Source: Methanoflorens sp963701995
GTDB taxonomy: Archaea > Halobacteriota > Bog-38 > Methanoflorentales > Methanoflorentaceae
DNA length: 64,000 nt
Assembly: GCA_963701995.1 (NCBI GenBank)
Contig: OY969693.1
Coordinates: 434,001-498,000, forward strand
Direction: 5' to 3'
The translations under genes and the position numbers were made by a program. Under the pieces are notes generated by a model. That model was not told where the DNA came from. It did not search any database and saw only the letters and a program-made list of their open reading frames with translations. This document shows, piece by piece, positions 27,613 through 36,695 of this stretch; the first letter of the stretch is position 1; each line of letters begins with the position of its first letter.

Positions 27613-28316
27613 ATGAAACCTAAGGTAGCGGCGCTTATTCCGACCCTCAATGAAGAGGCGACTATCGGCCAGGTGATTGATAGGGTTCCTGTGCGCGTGC
27701 TCTCGGAAGAGGGTTACGACACCGCTATATACGTCATTGACGGAGACTCTGAAGACGCTACGCAGCAAAAAGCCCTTGAAAAGGACGCGGTCGTGCTGCC
27801 TGTCAAGCAGCCTTGGAAGGGATCGGCGATGCAGGTCGCGTTTGCGTCTGTTCGCGCAAATTACTTCATTATGATCGACGGAGACGACACCTACCCGCCA
27901 GAGCGCATAACGGATTTCGTACGCCTTCTCAGCACATACAAAGTGGTTCTTGGCTCACAGATAAAAGGGTGCAGCGAGGAGGGTGCCATGACCCGAACCA
28001 ACGTTTTTGGCAATCGGGTGCTCACCGGAGTGGCTCAGATGCTCTTTAAAGAAGACATAACTGACTTGTGCACCGGGTTCTGGGGGTACCGGGGGGGTAC
28101 GTCGTCGACCGTATGGACCTTGTCGCACAGGGATTTGAGATTGAAGCGGACATGTTTATTGAATGTTCGCGTCACGGCTTTAGCGTAGGGGAAATCGCGA
28201 TAGACTACGGCAGGCGCGCAGATCGACCCAAGCTAAGTTCCATCAGGGACGGACTGAAGATAGCGTCTTTCTTACGGAAGCGATGGATGGCTCCTGGCGG
28301 GAGGCGAGCGCTATAA
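27613..28316 (+). pseudogene. family 2 glycosyltransferase, frameshifted at a G7 run
   Basis: The first frame carries a GT2 start VAALIPTLNEEATIGQVI and MIDGDDTYPPERI. The frame is lost in the run of seven Gs at 28091-28097. The correct continuation (YVVDRMDLVAQGFEIE and on to 28316) is in another frame. Eight Gs would restore TGFWGYRGGYVVDRM. The expected enzyme would build a lipid-linked sugar such as dolichyl phosphate-glucose. This may be a sequencing error rather than a dead gene, because the downstream genes look healthy. Confidence 0.8.
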
Positions 28317-29461
28317 AGATCGCGTACGTGATGGACGCAATTTATCCCTACAACATGGGGGGAGCGGACAAGCGTCTGTGGGAGCTCGCGCGGAAGCTCG
28401 CCGAAAACGGAGAGCACGAGGTCCACATTTACGGCATGAAATGGTGGCAGGGAGCTGATACGATCGTCACGGACAACGTTCACCTCCACGGCGTGTGCAA
28501 GGTTCGCGAACTGTACAACAAGCAGGGCGTCCGCTCGGTTACCGAGGCCCTCGTCTACTCTTTGAGGGTCTTGCCGGCCTTGCTGAAGGCGGATTGCGAC
28601 GTTATCGACTGTAACCAATTCCCCTACTTCCCGTGCTTCGCGGGCAAAGTTGCCTCAATCGTAAAAAGAAAACCTTTAGTGATCACGTGGCTCGAGGTAT
28701 GGGACACCTATTGGCGGGAGTATCTTGGACCGATTCGCGGCGGGATAGGCAGAATTGTTGAAAGACTGACGATGCGGCTCCCTGATGGTATCGTTGCGAT
28801 ATCGCACAAGACGAGAGATGACCTCATACGGTGTCACGTCAAACCCGAACGCATCGAGGTCATTCCCGTCGGGATCGATCTTGAGCGTATTACGATGATC
28901 GCGCCTGCGTCGACCGCAACCGACGTGCTGTTTGCGGGAAGGCTCATCAGTGAAAAACGCGTCGATCTCTTGCTGAACGCGATTGCGATTGCGCGAACAA
29001 CGATTCCTGCCATTAGGTGCGCGATTATCGGGGACGGTCCGGAGCGAACCTCGCTCGAAGACCTGGCGTCAAAGCTTGGACTCGACGAGAACGTCACCTT
29101 TACGGGCTTTGTCGATCAAGATGGGCTCACGGCGCTCATGAAGTCATCGAAAATATTCGTTCTCCCTTCCGTTCGCGAAGGGTTCGGCCTCGTTATCATC
29201 GAGGCAAACGCGTGCAAGTTGCCGGTGGTCAGCATAAGTCACGAAATGAGCGCTGTCCGGGAACTTGTTCAAGACGGCGTCAATGGTTTCCTCGTCAGCG
29301 ACGGCTCGCCCGATGAAATCGCCGACGTTATTTTGAAGCTCATCAGCGACGGCGCACTGCGTGAACAACTGGCTGAAAACGGATTCGAAATGTCAAAGAA
29401 ATTCGCGTGGTCGGATATCTCAAAAAGCATTATAGATACCTACGCGAAACGGATCAGCTAA
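28283..29461 (+). CDS. family 4 glycosyltransferase
   Basis: A GT-B fold enzyme: the N-terminal IAYVMDAIYPYNMGGADKRLW is followed by a C-terminal donor domain with FAGRLISEKRVDLL and the retaining-enzyme motif EGFGLVIIEA. The family transfers sugars from nucleotide donors with retention. The first ATG (28283) lies inside the preceding gene. A strong GGGAGG at 28299-28304 is followed eight bases later by ATA at 28313, which would give the canonical start (M)KIAYV. See the matching finding. Confidence 0.88.
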   Translation: MDGSWREASAIKIAYVMDAIYPYNMGGADKRLWELARKLAENGEHEVHIYGMKWWQGADTIVTDNVHLHGVCKVRELYNKQGVRSVTEALVYSLRVLPALLKADCDVIDCNQFPYFPCFAGKVASIVKRKPLVITWLEVWDTYWREYLGPIRGGIGRIVERLTMRLPDGIVAISHKTRDDLIRCHVKPERIEVIPVGIDLERITMIAPASTATDVLFAGRLISEKRVDLLLNAIAIARTTIPAIRCAIIGDGPERTSLEDLASKLGLDENVTFTGFVDQDGLTALMKSSKIFVLPSVREGFGLVIIEANACKLPVVSISHEMSAVRELVQDGVNGFLVSDGSPDEIADVILKLISDGALREQLAENGFEMSKKFAWSDISKSIIDTYAKRIS

Positions 29462-29556
29462 CCGAAGGCCGCCCAGATGACTTCGTACCACTTCTTCCTG
29501 TGCCGGTCACGTGGCGGCTACAGCTCATTCCTGAACAGGCGCGAGGGAAACCCCGT

Positions 29557-30678
29557 ATGAAAGCGCTAATCGCTTCGCCGTACTATTCCGGCGTAGGAGG
29601 GCTTCAGCAGTACACGTACAGAATCGCAGTCGGCTTGCACAACGCAGGAGTCGACACGACAGTCATAACCTGTTCACACGTGCTCGACGAGTCCGGCCCG
29701 AGGATTTTCACGCTTCCCCGACTTACGACGGTGTCGAACACCCCCTTCAGTTTGCGCTGGTTTGGATCCATAAAGCGAGTTATCGACGAGGTTGACCCCG
29801 ACGTGGTGAACGGACATTTGCCCGTCCCGTACATGGCTGACATCGCCGCACGAGTCACTCGCGATAGGCCGTTCGTCTTGACCTACCACAATGACGCGGT
29901 GGGAATAAATGCGACGACCAAGCTCTTGGTAAAGGCCTACTATCGCTTCCTCGGGAGGGGCACCATTCGCCGCGCTAGTTGGATCATAACGACCTCTCAA
30001 CGCTACGCCGCGCATTCTCCGTTTCTCCAAGGTTACCTCAGCAAAACGTCCGCCGTGCCCCCCGGTGTAGACGTCGCGACATTCAATCCGACGGTCGACT
30101 CTGGCCACATAAGAGATAAGCACGGTCTCAACGGGCACATTATCCTCTTCGTCGGCCAGCTCAGCAAAGCCCACCGACACAAAGGGCTCCCCATTCTTAT
30201 CCGTGCGCTCCGAAGTCTTGACCCAAGCGTAACCCTCGTGGTTGTGGGCGATGGAAACTGGCGCTCGCACTACGCAACTTATGCGCGGCGTATCGGAGTT
30301 CAAGACCGGGTGGTATTCGCCGGGCTCATCCCCGATGAGGAGATGCCCCTTTATTATCGTGGAGCGGATCTCGCTGTGCTCCCCACGCTCACCGATGCCG
30401 AAGGGTTCGGGATGGTTTTGGCTGAGGCAAACGCCTGCGGCAGACCAGTTATCGGTACGAACGTTGGAGGCATCCCGTCAGTGATCCAAGATCACTATAA
30501 TGGGCTCCTAGTTCAGCCAGGCGATCTGCACGGACTTGTGGAAGCAATACGAGCGGTGCTGAGCGATGAAGAGCTGGCAGACAGGATGGGCCACAACGGC
30601 TATCAGAGGGTTAAGAGTGAGTTTACCTGGACTCAGGCGATTGCTCGGACTATGGAAGTATACGATGACTTAATATGA
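29557..30678 (+). CDS. family 4 glycosyltransferase
   Basis: The GT-B enzyme starts at MKALIASPYYSGVGGLQQYT, a typical GT4 N-terminus with the glycine-rich acceptor loop. The frame is open for another 50 codons upstream, but those overlap the previous gene and lack conservation. The donor site shows LFVGQLSKAHRHKGL and DAEGFGMVLAEANACG. It is part of the surface glycan locus. Confidence 0.9.
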   Translation: MKALIASPYYSGVGGLQQYTYRIAVGLHNAGVDTTVITCSHVLDESGPRIFTLPRLTTVSNTPFSLRWFGSIKRVIDEVDPDVVNGHLPVPYMADIAARVTRDRPFVLTYHNDAVGINATTKLLVKAYYRFLGRGTIRRASWIITTSQRYAAHSPFLQGYLSKTSAVPPGVDVATFNPTVDSGHIRDKHGLNGHIILFVGQLSKAHRHKGLPILIRALRSLDPSVTLVVVGDGNWRSHYATYARRIGVQDRVVFAGLIPDEEMPLYYRGADLAVLPTLTDAEGFGMVLAEANACGRPVIGTNVGGIPSVIQDHYNGLLVQPGDLHGLVEAIRAVLSDEELADRMGHNGYQRVKSEFTWTQAIARTMEVYDDLI

Positions 30679-30742
30679 GCTCAGTTGAAAAGAATAGACT
30701 GAAGTATTCGATCGGCTCTTTTGCATCGTAGATTTCGAGGTT

Positions 30743-31945
30743 GTGTTCGTGAAAATCTGCATGGTCTCTAACCTTTACCCGCCCTACATTCACGGTGGCG
30801 CTGAGCTGTACGTCTCCCACATCTCAGAGAGGCTCAGCGAACGTCACGATATCTCTGTGATAACTGCCGCCCCCTTTGGCCGAAACGAATCGTCAACTCG
30901 CGACAAAGTAGGCGAGCGAAAAGACGCCATTTACCGATTTTACCCGTTAAATCTTTACTCGAACTATCACTATTCGCGCAAACCTGGCTTTATCAAGCCA
31001 CTCTGGCACGCATTCGATGTCTGGAATCCACACACGTACAGCTTCATAAAGGACGTACTGAAGCGTGAGCGGCCAGAGCTCGTGCACGTGCACAATTTCA
31101 AGGGGTTGTCGGCTTCTGTTTTTAGTGCCGCTAAGGATCTTGGCATTCCCGCGGTTCACACTGTGCACGACTACACCCTCATTTGTCCCAAGACGACCCT
31201 GCTCACGAGAGCTAATGCCTCGTGCGTGAATGCCCACAGCCCGTGTAGGGTCTATCGCTGGTTCTACAAACGAATCGATCCGGCTGTCGTTATCGCCCCG
31301 TCTGACTTTGTGCTTAACACCCTTTCCGGCTTCGGGCTGTTTGCGGACGCACGAAAGCTGAAACTTCCCCTTGGCATACCGGAAAGCGAGCCCGTCGCAA
31401 AGGTGAACAAAGGCACGTTTGACATACTCTACGTCGGCCGTCTGGGAAAACACAAGGGGGTGCACTCCCTCATCGAATCCGTAAAGGGCTTAGATCTCAA
31501 AAATGCGCGACTGCACGTCGTTGGTCAGGGCAGTGACGGCGCGCGTTTCCAGCGCGATGCGCGCGATGACGAGCGAATTGTCTTCTATGGCTTTTTAGCG
31601 CCTGATAAGCTGCGGCGGCTTTACAGCATCGCCGATGTAGCTGTCGTGCCGTCCATTTACGCGGAGACGTTCGGACTCGTGATACCCGAATACTATCAGC
31701 ACGGGATCGCGGTCCTAGGAAGCCGGACAGGCGCAATTCCTGAGCTCATCGAAGACGGGTACAACGGTTTCCTGTTTCCGCCCGGTGACGTTGCGGCGCT
31801 CGCTTCGCTTCTACAAATGCTCTCGTCTGATTCGAAGCTCCTTAGCGAAATGAGCAAAAATGCGCGGAAATCGGCCAGAACCTTTGATTTGGACGTCCAC
31901 GTCCAGAAGCTCGAAGAAATATATGAAGGGGTCACCTCACGCTAA
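30743..31945 (+). CDS. family 4 glycosyltransferase
   Basis: 400 residues with the N-terminal motif ICMVSNLYPPYIHGGAELYV and donor site motifs LYVGRLGKHKGV and YAETFGLVIPEYY. The start is a GTG; a second GTG two codons later is equally placed. The 3' end overlaps the convergent glycosyltransferase gene by 9 bases. The acceptor is unknown, probably a lipid-linked surface oligosaccharide. Confidence 0.9.
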   Translation: MFVKICMVSNLYPPYIHGGAELYVSHISERLSERHDISVITAAPFGRNESSTRDKVGERKDAIYRFYPLNLYSNYHYSRKPGFIKPLWHAFDVWNPHTYSFIKDVLKRERPELVHVHNFKGLSASVFSAAKDLGIPAVHTVHDYTLICPKTTLLTRANASCVNAHSPCRVYRWFYKRIDPAVVIAPSDFVLNTLSGFGLFADARKLKLPLGIPESEPVAKVNKGTFDILYVGRLGKHKGVHSLIESVKGLDLKNARLHVVGQGSDGARFQRDARDDERIVFYGFLAPDKLRRLYSIADVAVVPSIYAETFGLVIPEYYQHGIAVLGSRTGAIPELIEDGYNGFLFPPGDVAALASLLQMLSSDSKLLSEMSKNARKSARTFDLDVHVQKLEEIYEGVTSR

Positions 31946-33085
31946 GGTCGCCGCCTCGCACACGCTGAGCACGCGCTGTGCAACGTTATCCCAGGCAAAA
32001 AGCGTAACCGCACGTCGCCGTGCGGCCGCTCCCATCCGCTTCACTCGCCGGTCATCCTGGAGTAAATCGATCAGTGCCGCAGCGAGAGCGCCTGCGTCTC
32101 CGGGATTGACGAGCACCCCGGAGCTTTCGTCGATGAGTTCTGGGATCGCTCCAACAGCCGTTCCGATCACGGGAGTTCCGCACGCCATCGATTCGAGCGC
32201 CGGCCTGCTAAATCCCTCGAGCAGTGAAGGCACCACCGTCACGGTGGCGCGCTGATAGAGCGCGATAAGATCGTGCAGTGATACAGAATCGACAAGCGTG
32301 ACCACGTCGATTACACCGAGCGCGCGTGCGTGTGCCAGCATCCGCTGCTTCAATCGTTGCGAGTCTTTGCCTATGATAACGAGTTCAACCGGAGTGACGC
32401 GCTGGGCCGCCGCGAGCGCCTCGATCAAGTACGCGATACCCTTTCTCGCCTCAAGTCCCCGCGCGACGCACGCAACGAGCGGCTTATCGGCCACAGCGCC
32501 CTCGGTCGGTGTGTCGGCAGGTGTGAAAAGGTTCACGTCAACACCGTTAGGTATGACTCTCAGCTTCTCCTCGTGCTCCGGATACCGCGCGAGCGTCTGC
32601 GCCATCGTGTCGCTGCTATCGCAGATAATCGCTTGAGCCCGTCTTATTGCGCGCTTTTCGAGCGCGGCAAGCAATCTGATTGCCATGCGCGATCTTGACA
32701 CTGATAACTGCTTCAGCTCCGACGAGGGCAGGTGGTGCAGGATCTGCACGAGAGGAGCGTTGCGATGAACTGTCACCCCCTGCGAGAGGTCGTTAATCAA
32801 ATGCACGTCGCACCCTTCGAATGGCTCACGAGCGAGCGCGTAGTAATAAAAGGCCACAACCCCGTGACCTCGCAAGGGTCGAGGCAGCTGCCGATATCTC
32901 ACGTTTGGTACTCCCGCTCCAAACCAAGCGGCAGCGAAGGCGTCTGGCGGAGTCTGATATGCGTCGCAGCTGAAGACGGTGAGCTGGCAGAGCGGTGCCA
33001 GCCACCGACTCAGCTCCAGCGCGTAAATGCCTGCACCGCCGATGAGGTTCCGGTCGTATTCGAACGTCGATAGTGCTACTCTCAC
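31937..33085 (-). CDS. family 4 glycosyltransferase
   Basis: 382 residues: an N-terminal RVALSTFEYDRNLIGGAGIYALEL acceptor domain and a C-terminal donor domain with LLEGFSRPALESMACGTPVIG. It is high in GC compared with its neighbours. It sits 45 bases downstream of the flippase gene on the same strand, so the two are probably one operon. Confidence 0.9.
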   Translation of the reverse strand: MRVALSTFEYDRNLIGGAGIYALELSRWLAPLCQLTVFSCDAYQTPPDAFAAAWFGAGVPNVRYRQLPRPLRGHGVVAFYYYALAREPFEGCDVHLINDLSQGVTVHRNAPLVQILHHLPSSELKQLSVSRSRMAIRLLAALEKRAIRRAQAIICDSSDTMAQTLARYPEHEEKLRVIPNGVDVNLFTPADTPTEGAVADKPLVACVARGLEARKGIAYLIEALAAAQRVTPVELVIIGKDSQRLKQRMLAHARALGVIDVVTLVDSVSLHDLIALYQRATVTVVPSLLEGFSRPALESMACGTPVIGTAVGAIPELIDESSGVLVNPGDAGALAAALIDLLQDDRRVKRMGAAARRRAVTLFAWDNVAQRVLSVCEAATLA

Positions 33086-33130
33086 ACGCGCCCCACCTCT
33101 CTCGTCCCTCTTTTGTTGCGCGACATAAGC

Positions 33131-34558
33131 TCACGTTCTGCCGATTATGCTCTTAATAACGCTCACGTCTTGCTTCGTGAACGTCCTCAGTGCGATCAGG
33201 GTAGCGAAATACACCCAGACCGCAACCCCGACTATGACGAACAGGTTGATTGGCCTCAGATAATACACGACGACCGCCATGACGAATGACCCTACGAGCG
33301 GTTTGAGCAGAAGCCGGTGCAGCCGAATGAAGCACAAGTTTTTCGACGCGTAGTAGAAGCAGATAGAAAAAGTGGTGAGCTCTGTCGCTATCATTACGTA
33401 GCTTGCCCCGACGTAGCTATATCCCGGGATAACGAGGAGGTTGAGAATTATGTTGACGGTGACTGCGAGTCCCGTGGCATACATAACGACGCGCTGCAGA
33501 TTTATCGACGTCAGCGTCGTGGTGAGCACGAAATTGAGAAATAGGATTGAGACGGACCAGATGACGATCTGTAAGACGACGATTGAGTTGTGGAATGGCG
33601 CCCCATAAATGATGTCGATGACCTTATCTGCGAGCACGGTCGTGCCGAATGCGAGCGGAAGCCCCAAGATAACCATATAGCGAAATGACTCGTTATAAAC
33701 GGTCTTTGCAAGGTCTTTCGAGGAGACGTGGAGCGTCGATATTACGGGGAATAGGGCCCCCATGAACGCTGCGGGCAGAAAGGTGAGCGACACCGCCATG
33801 GCGTACGAGGCGTTGAACCATCCGGTCGCGGCATCCCCCTGGATAAACGACAGAAGCAGCGTGCTTATCTTGTAGTAGATAAGCGAGAAGAATACAATCA
33901 GTCCGAAAGAAGGGACCTCCTTGACCAAATACGTCAAAAAGCGTCGGTTTAGCCTAAACTTAGGCCGCGTGAATTTCACTGAAACAAGCGCGAGGCTTGC
34001 GATGAGGTTGATCACGCTTCCTAAAACGAACACCATGGCGAGCGCGATCAATCCGTAACCGAAATACAGCACGCTGATGCCAAGGATGACTGTTACACTC
34101 TGTTGAATGACGTTTAGGGTCGCGTCATACTCCATCCTCTCGTGGGCTTTGAACGTCGCTCGGACGATCTGCGCGAGAGCCGTCAGAACGTAGGAGATAA
34201 CGGCGATATAGACAATAACGGCTTTTTCCTGAGGTAGGTTCATTGCGCCCACGAGCACGAACAGGAAGCCGTAGGCGATCAAGGAAAGCGCTGTTTCAAC
34301 GAACAAGATGTTTCCGACATAACGAGCGAGGTACTTCTTCTCCCTTGAGGTATCGCGGATTATGAGGTTACTCATGCCAAAATCTGAGATGACGCCATAG
34401 ACCTCCGCAAACGAGAACGCAAACGCATACACACCGTATCCCGCAGGACCGAGCGTCCTGGCTATTACGACGGCTAGCCCGAAGCGCATCAGACGCGAAA
34501 AAATGTCCGCGGAGGCTAATGCTGCGGTATTTTTGAAGATCCGTCTGTTAGTGGACAT
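33131..34558 (-). CDS. Wzx-type oligosaccharide flippase
   Basis: 475 residues with 12-14 predicted membrane helices. The N-terminal RIFKNTAALASADIFSRLMRFGL is characteristic of the polysaccharide transport (PST/MATE-like) family. It would move lipid-linked oligosaccharide to the outer face of the membrane, fitting the adjacent glycosyltransferases. No substrate specificity can be read from the sequence. Confidence 0.88.
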   Translation of the reverse strand: MSTNRRIFKNTAALASADIFSRLMRFGLAVVIARTLGPAGYGVYAFAFSFAEVYGVISDFGMSNLIIRDTSREKKYLARYVGNILFVETALSLIAYGFLFVLVGAMNLPQEKAVIVYIAVISYVLTALAQIVRATFKAHERMEYDATLNVIQQSVTVILGISVLYFGYGLIALAMVFVLGSVINLIASLALVSVKFTRPKFRLNRRFLTYLVKEVPSFGLIVFFSLIYYKISTLLLSFIQGDAATGWFNASYAMAVSLTFLPAAFMGALFPVISTLHVSSKDLAKTVYNESFRYMVILGLPLAFGTTVLADKVIDIIYGAPFHNSIVVLQIVIWSVSILFLNFVLTTTLTSINLQRVVMYATGLAVTVNIILNLLVIPGYSYVGASYVMIATELTTFSICFYYASKNLCFIRLHRLLLKPLVGSFVMAVVVYYLRPINLFVIVGVAVWVYFATLIALRTFTKQDVSVIKSIIGRT

Positions 34559-34743
34559 CGGTGCTTCACGTCCGCGCTGCAGAGCTCGGGTAAAAAGCGG
34601 CGCCTTCGCCTTCGCGATCGGCTACGCATTCGTAGCCCGCGAGGGGCTCAAATTGGCCGCACCAAACCCCGGCAAGCGGTAAACGTGTAACACCTCATAC
34701 TTGATAAAGCATATATAATCGGAAAAGTATAGAAGGCCCAAAT

Positions 34744-36663
34744 ATGAATTTTCAGAGTCTCAGGCCCATCAGTGTCGCCTATCTTATTTTTCTGGCGCTG
34801 TGCATACCGCTTGCAATCCCTATTGGGAGTCTTGTTCAGGTCTTCTGTGCTGGCGCTGTTCTCCTTTTTTTCCCGGGGTATTTTACGTCGCTCGTCATTC
34901 TGGGAGACCAAAGCGTCGCAGGCAGGATCGGCACGGCGATTGGTTTTAGCGTCGTCTTCCTCGCCATTCTCGAAATCGTGTACACGAACTTGCTGATACC
35001 GGGGAGTCCTCTCACGATCGTCGGGCCGCTCTTTCTTTGGACGACCCTCATGTTCGTTTTCGCCCTAGCCTTGAACCGTGAGCAGGCACCGATCAATGCG
35101 GCCGCACTGCTCAAGCCTGAGAATATCATAATCGTCGCGATGCTCCTTTTCGGGGCCGTTATACGGCTGTGGTATCCGGCGACGATAGGCACGATTCCCT
35201 ACTTTGATCCGCTCTACTGGGCAACCCGCGCGGCCTACTTCGCGCACACGGGCTTCACGGGCATACCTTCATTCCTGACAGGCGGCGCGGGTGACGTTAT
35301 CCGCGAGCGAAGCTTCGAGTTCACCATGGGATCGTTCGCGATGATCGGTCACGCGTCGATCGTCGACATGGCGATCTGGTTCGGACCCGTGTTGGGCGTT
35401 CTGGCCTCCATAATGCTCCTCGCCGTTTTGGAGCGACTCGGGGTGAGCCTGTCCGGCAAAGTCGTCGCGCTCTTCTTGTGGGGCTCAATGTCCCCGTTGT
35501 TCGAACTCTTCTGGAGGACGAACATCTCGATGATGCAGGTCGTCGGCACCTATTTCTTGTTCTTTGGCCTCTATCTCTGTGCTTCACGAGAGGCGGGTTC
35601 ATTCTTAGCCGGCGCATTTGTGCTGGGGCTCTCCATTGACATTCACATCCTTTACGGGGTCTACACGCCCTTCATATTCGCGTTCGTGGTGATCGCCCAG
35701 CTCATGAAACGACAGAACACGCTCACGACGGTTGCCTCTATTCCGACGTATGTGCTCGGGCTGGTGCTCTTTGCCTGGCGCTTCCTCGTTTATGGCGTGC
35801 CGACGGGCTTCACTCCAGCCCTCGTCACCATCGGCGCGGCGCCGTTCGCGATGCAGTCTGTTCTCCCGCTGATTGCGCTCCAACTAATGTACCCCGATCC
35901 GACGTACATCCTCCTCTACGTAACGCCGCTGATAGCGGCGCTCGCCGTCGTAGGACTCGCAGGCTCTCTGATCGAGACCAAAGAGTGGGAGCTCTCTCAT
36001 CTCGTCTTGCTCGCCTTCATCCTGGGGATACTTGTCGGCTGGACCCTGTCAACCGTCTACTTTTCGTTTGCTCCGGCGACCGCTGATATCTTCCTCGGGC
36101 GAGGCGTGGCGTATGCCCAAGCGGTTCTCATACCCGCTGCGGGTCTCGGAGTCTCCATGATCGAGCGATCTCTCGGACGCAGATCTGCACTTATCTCTCC
36201 GGGCAGAATTGTCGCTGTCGTGCTGATAGCGCTTGTCATTTCGACCAATGCTGCGGGGGCGGTAAGCACCAACAAGTATCAGTCGGTGATCGGCCAAGAC
36301 GACTTCAACGCGATTCGGTACGTGGGCCAGATCCCCAGCAACGGTACGACACTGGCGTTTTTCGCCCTCCCCAACCCGAACGACCCGTTTGCGAACGCGA
36401 GCTCCTCGCAGCGCGCGGCGCTGTTCTACATCACAAACCCATCTGCGTTTGATTCCTCACCGATGGCGTACCGAGACGAGGTGTCAAACAGCACCGCTGC
36501 GTTACAGGCCGCCATTCAAAGCGACAGAGACTTTTACAAGTACGCGATCCTATCGGAGAACTTCGGGTCCAGCAATCGGACCGCCTTGGACAGTTACCTC
36601 AGATCAAACGGTTACACGGCAGTGACGAGATTCGGCAACGCGTACGTCTACAAGGCCAGCTAG
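34744..36663 (+). CDS. large multi-spanning membrane protein of the glycan locus
   Basis: 639 residues, with about 13-15 hydrophobic helices over the first 510 and a C-terminal extracytoplasmic tail rich in N-x-S/T sequons. The N-terminal LLFFPGYFTSLVILGD resembles the PGF segment of the DUF1616-like protein at 26673. Interspersed loops such as YFDPLYWATRAAYFAHTG resemble GT-C type glycosyltransferases using polyprenyl donors. A GT-C or polymerase role is inferred from architecture only. A TATA box (about 34709-34716) precedes it. Confidence 0.7.
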   Translation: MNFQSLRPISVAYLIFLALCIPLAIPIGSLVQVFCAGAVLLFFPGYFTSLVILGDQSVAGRIGTAIGFSVVFLAILEIVYTNLLIPGSPLTIVGPLFLWTTLMFVFALALNREQAPINAAALLKPENIIIVAMLLFGAVIRLWYPATIGTIPYFDPLYWATRAAYFAHTGFTGIPSFLTGGAGDVIRERSFEFTMGSFAMIGHASIVDMAIWFGPVLGVLASIMLLAVLERLGVSLSGKVVALFLWGSMSPLFELFWRTNISMMQVVGTYFLFFGLYLCASREAGSFLAGAFVLGLSIDIHILYGVYTPFIFAFVVIAQLMKRQNTLTTVASIPTYVLGLVLFAWRFLVYGVPTGFTPALVTIGAAPFAMQSVLPLIALQLMYPDPTYILLYVTPLIAALAVVGLAGSLIETKEWELSHLVLLAFILGILVGWTLSTVYFSFAPATADIFLGRGVAYAQAVLIPAAGLGVSMIERSLGRRSALISPGRIVAVVLIALVISTNAAGAVSTNKYQSVIGQDDFNAIRYVGQIPSNGTTLAFFALPNPNDPFANASSSQRAALFYITNPSAFDSSPMAYRDEVSNSTAALQAAIQSDRDFYKYAILSENFGSSNRTALDSYLRSNGYTAVTRFGNAYVYKAS

Positions 36664-36695
36664 GCGGCGCACTAAGATCACGACTCCCGTGTTTC

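Noticed and set aside
29674..30303. 209-codon minus-strand frame opposite a glycosyltransferase
   Set aside because: It has no motifs, and the plus strand encodes a clear GT4.
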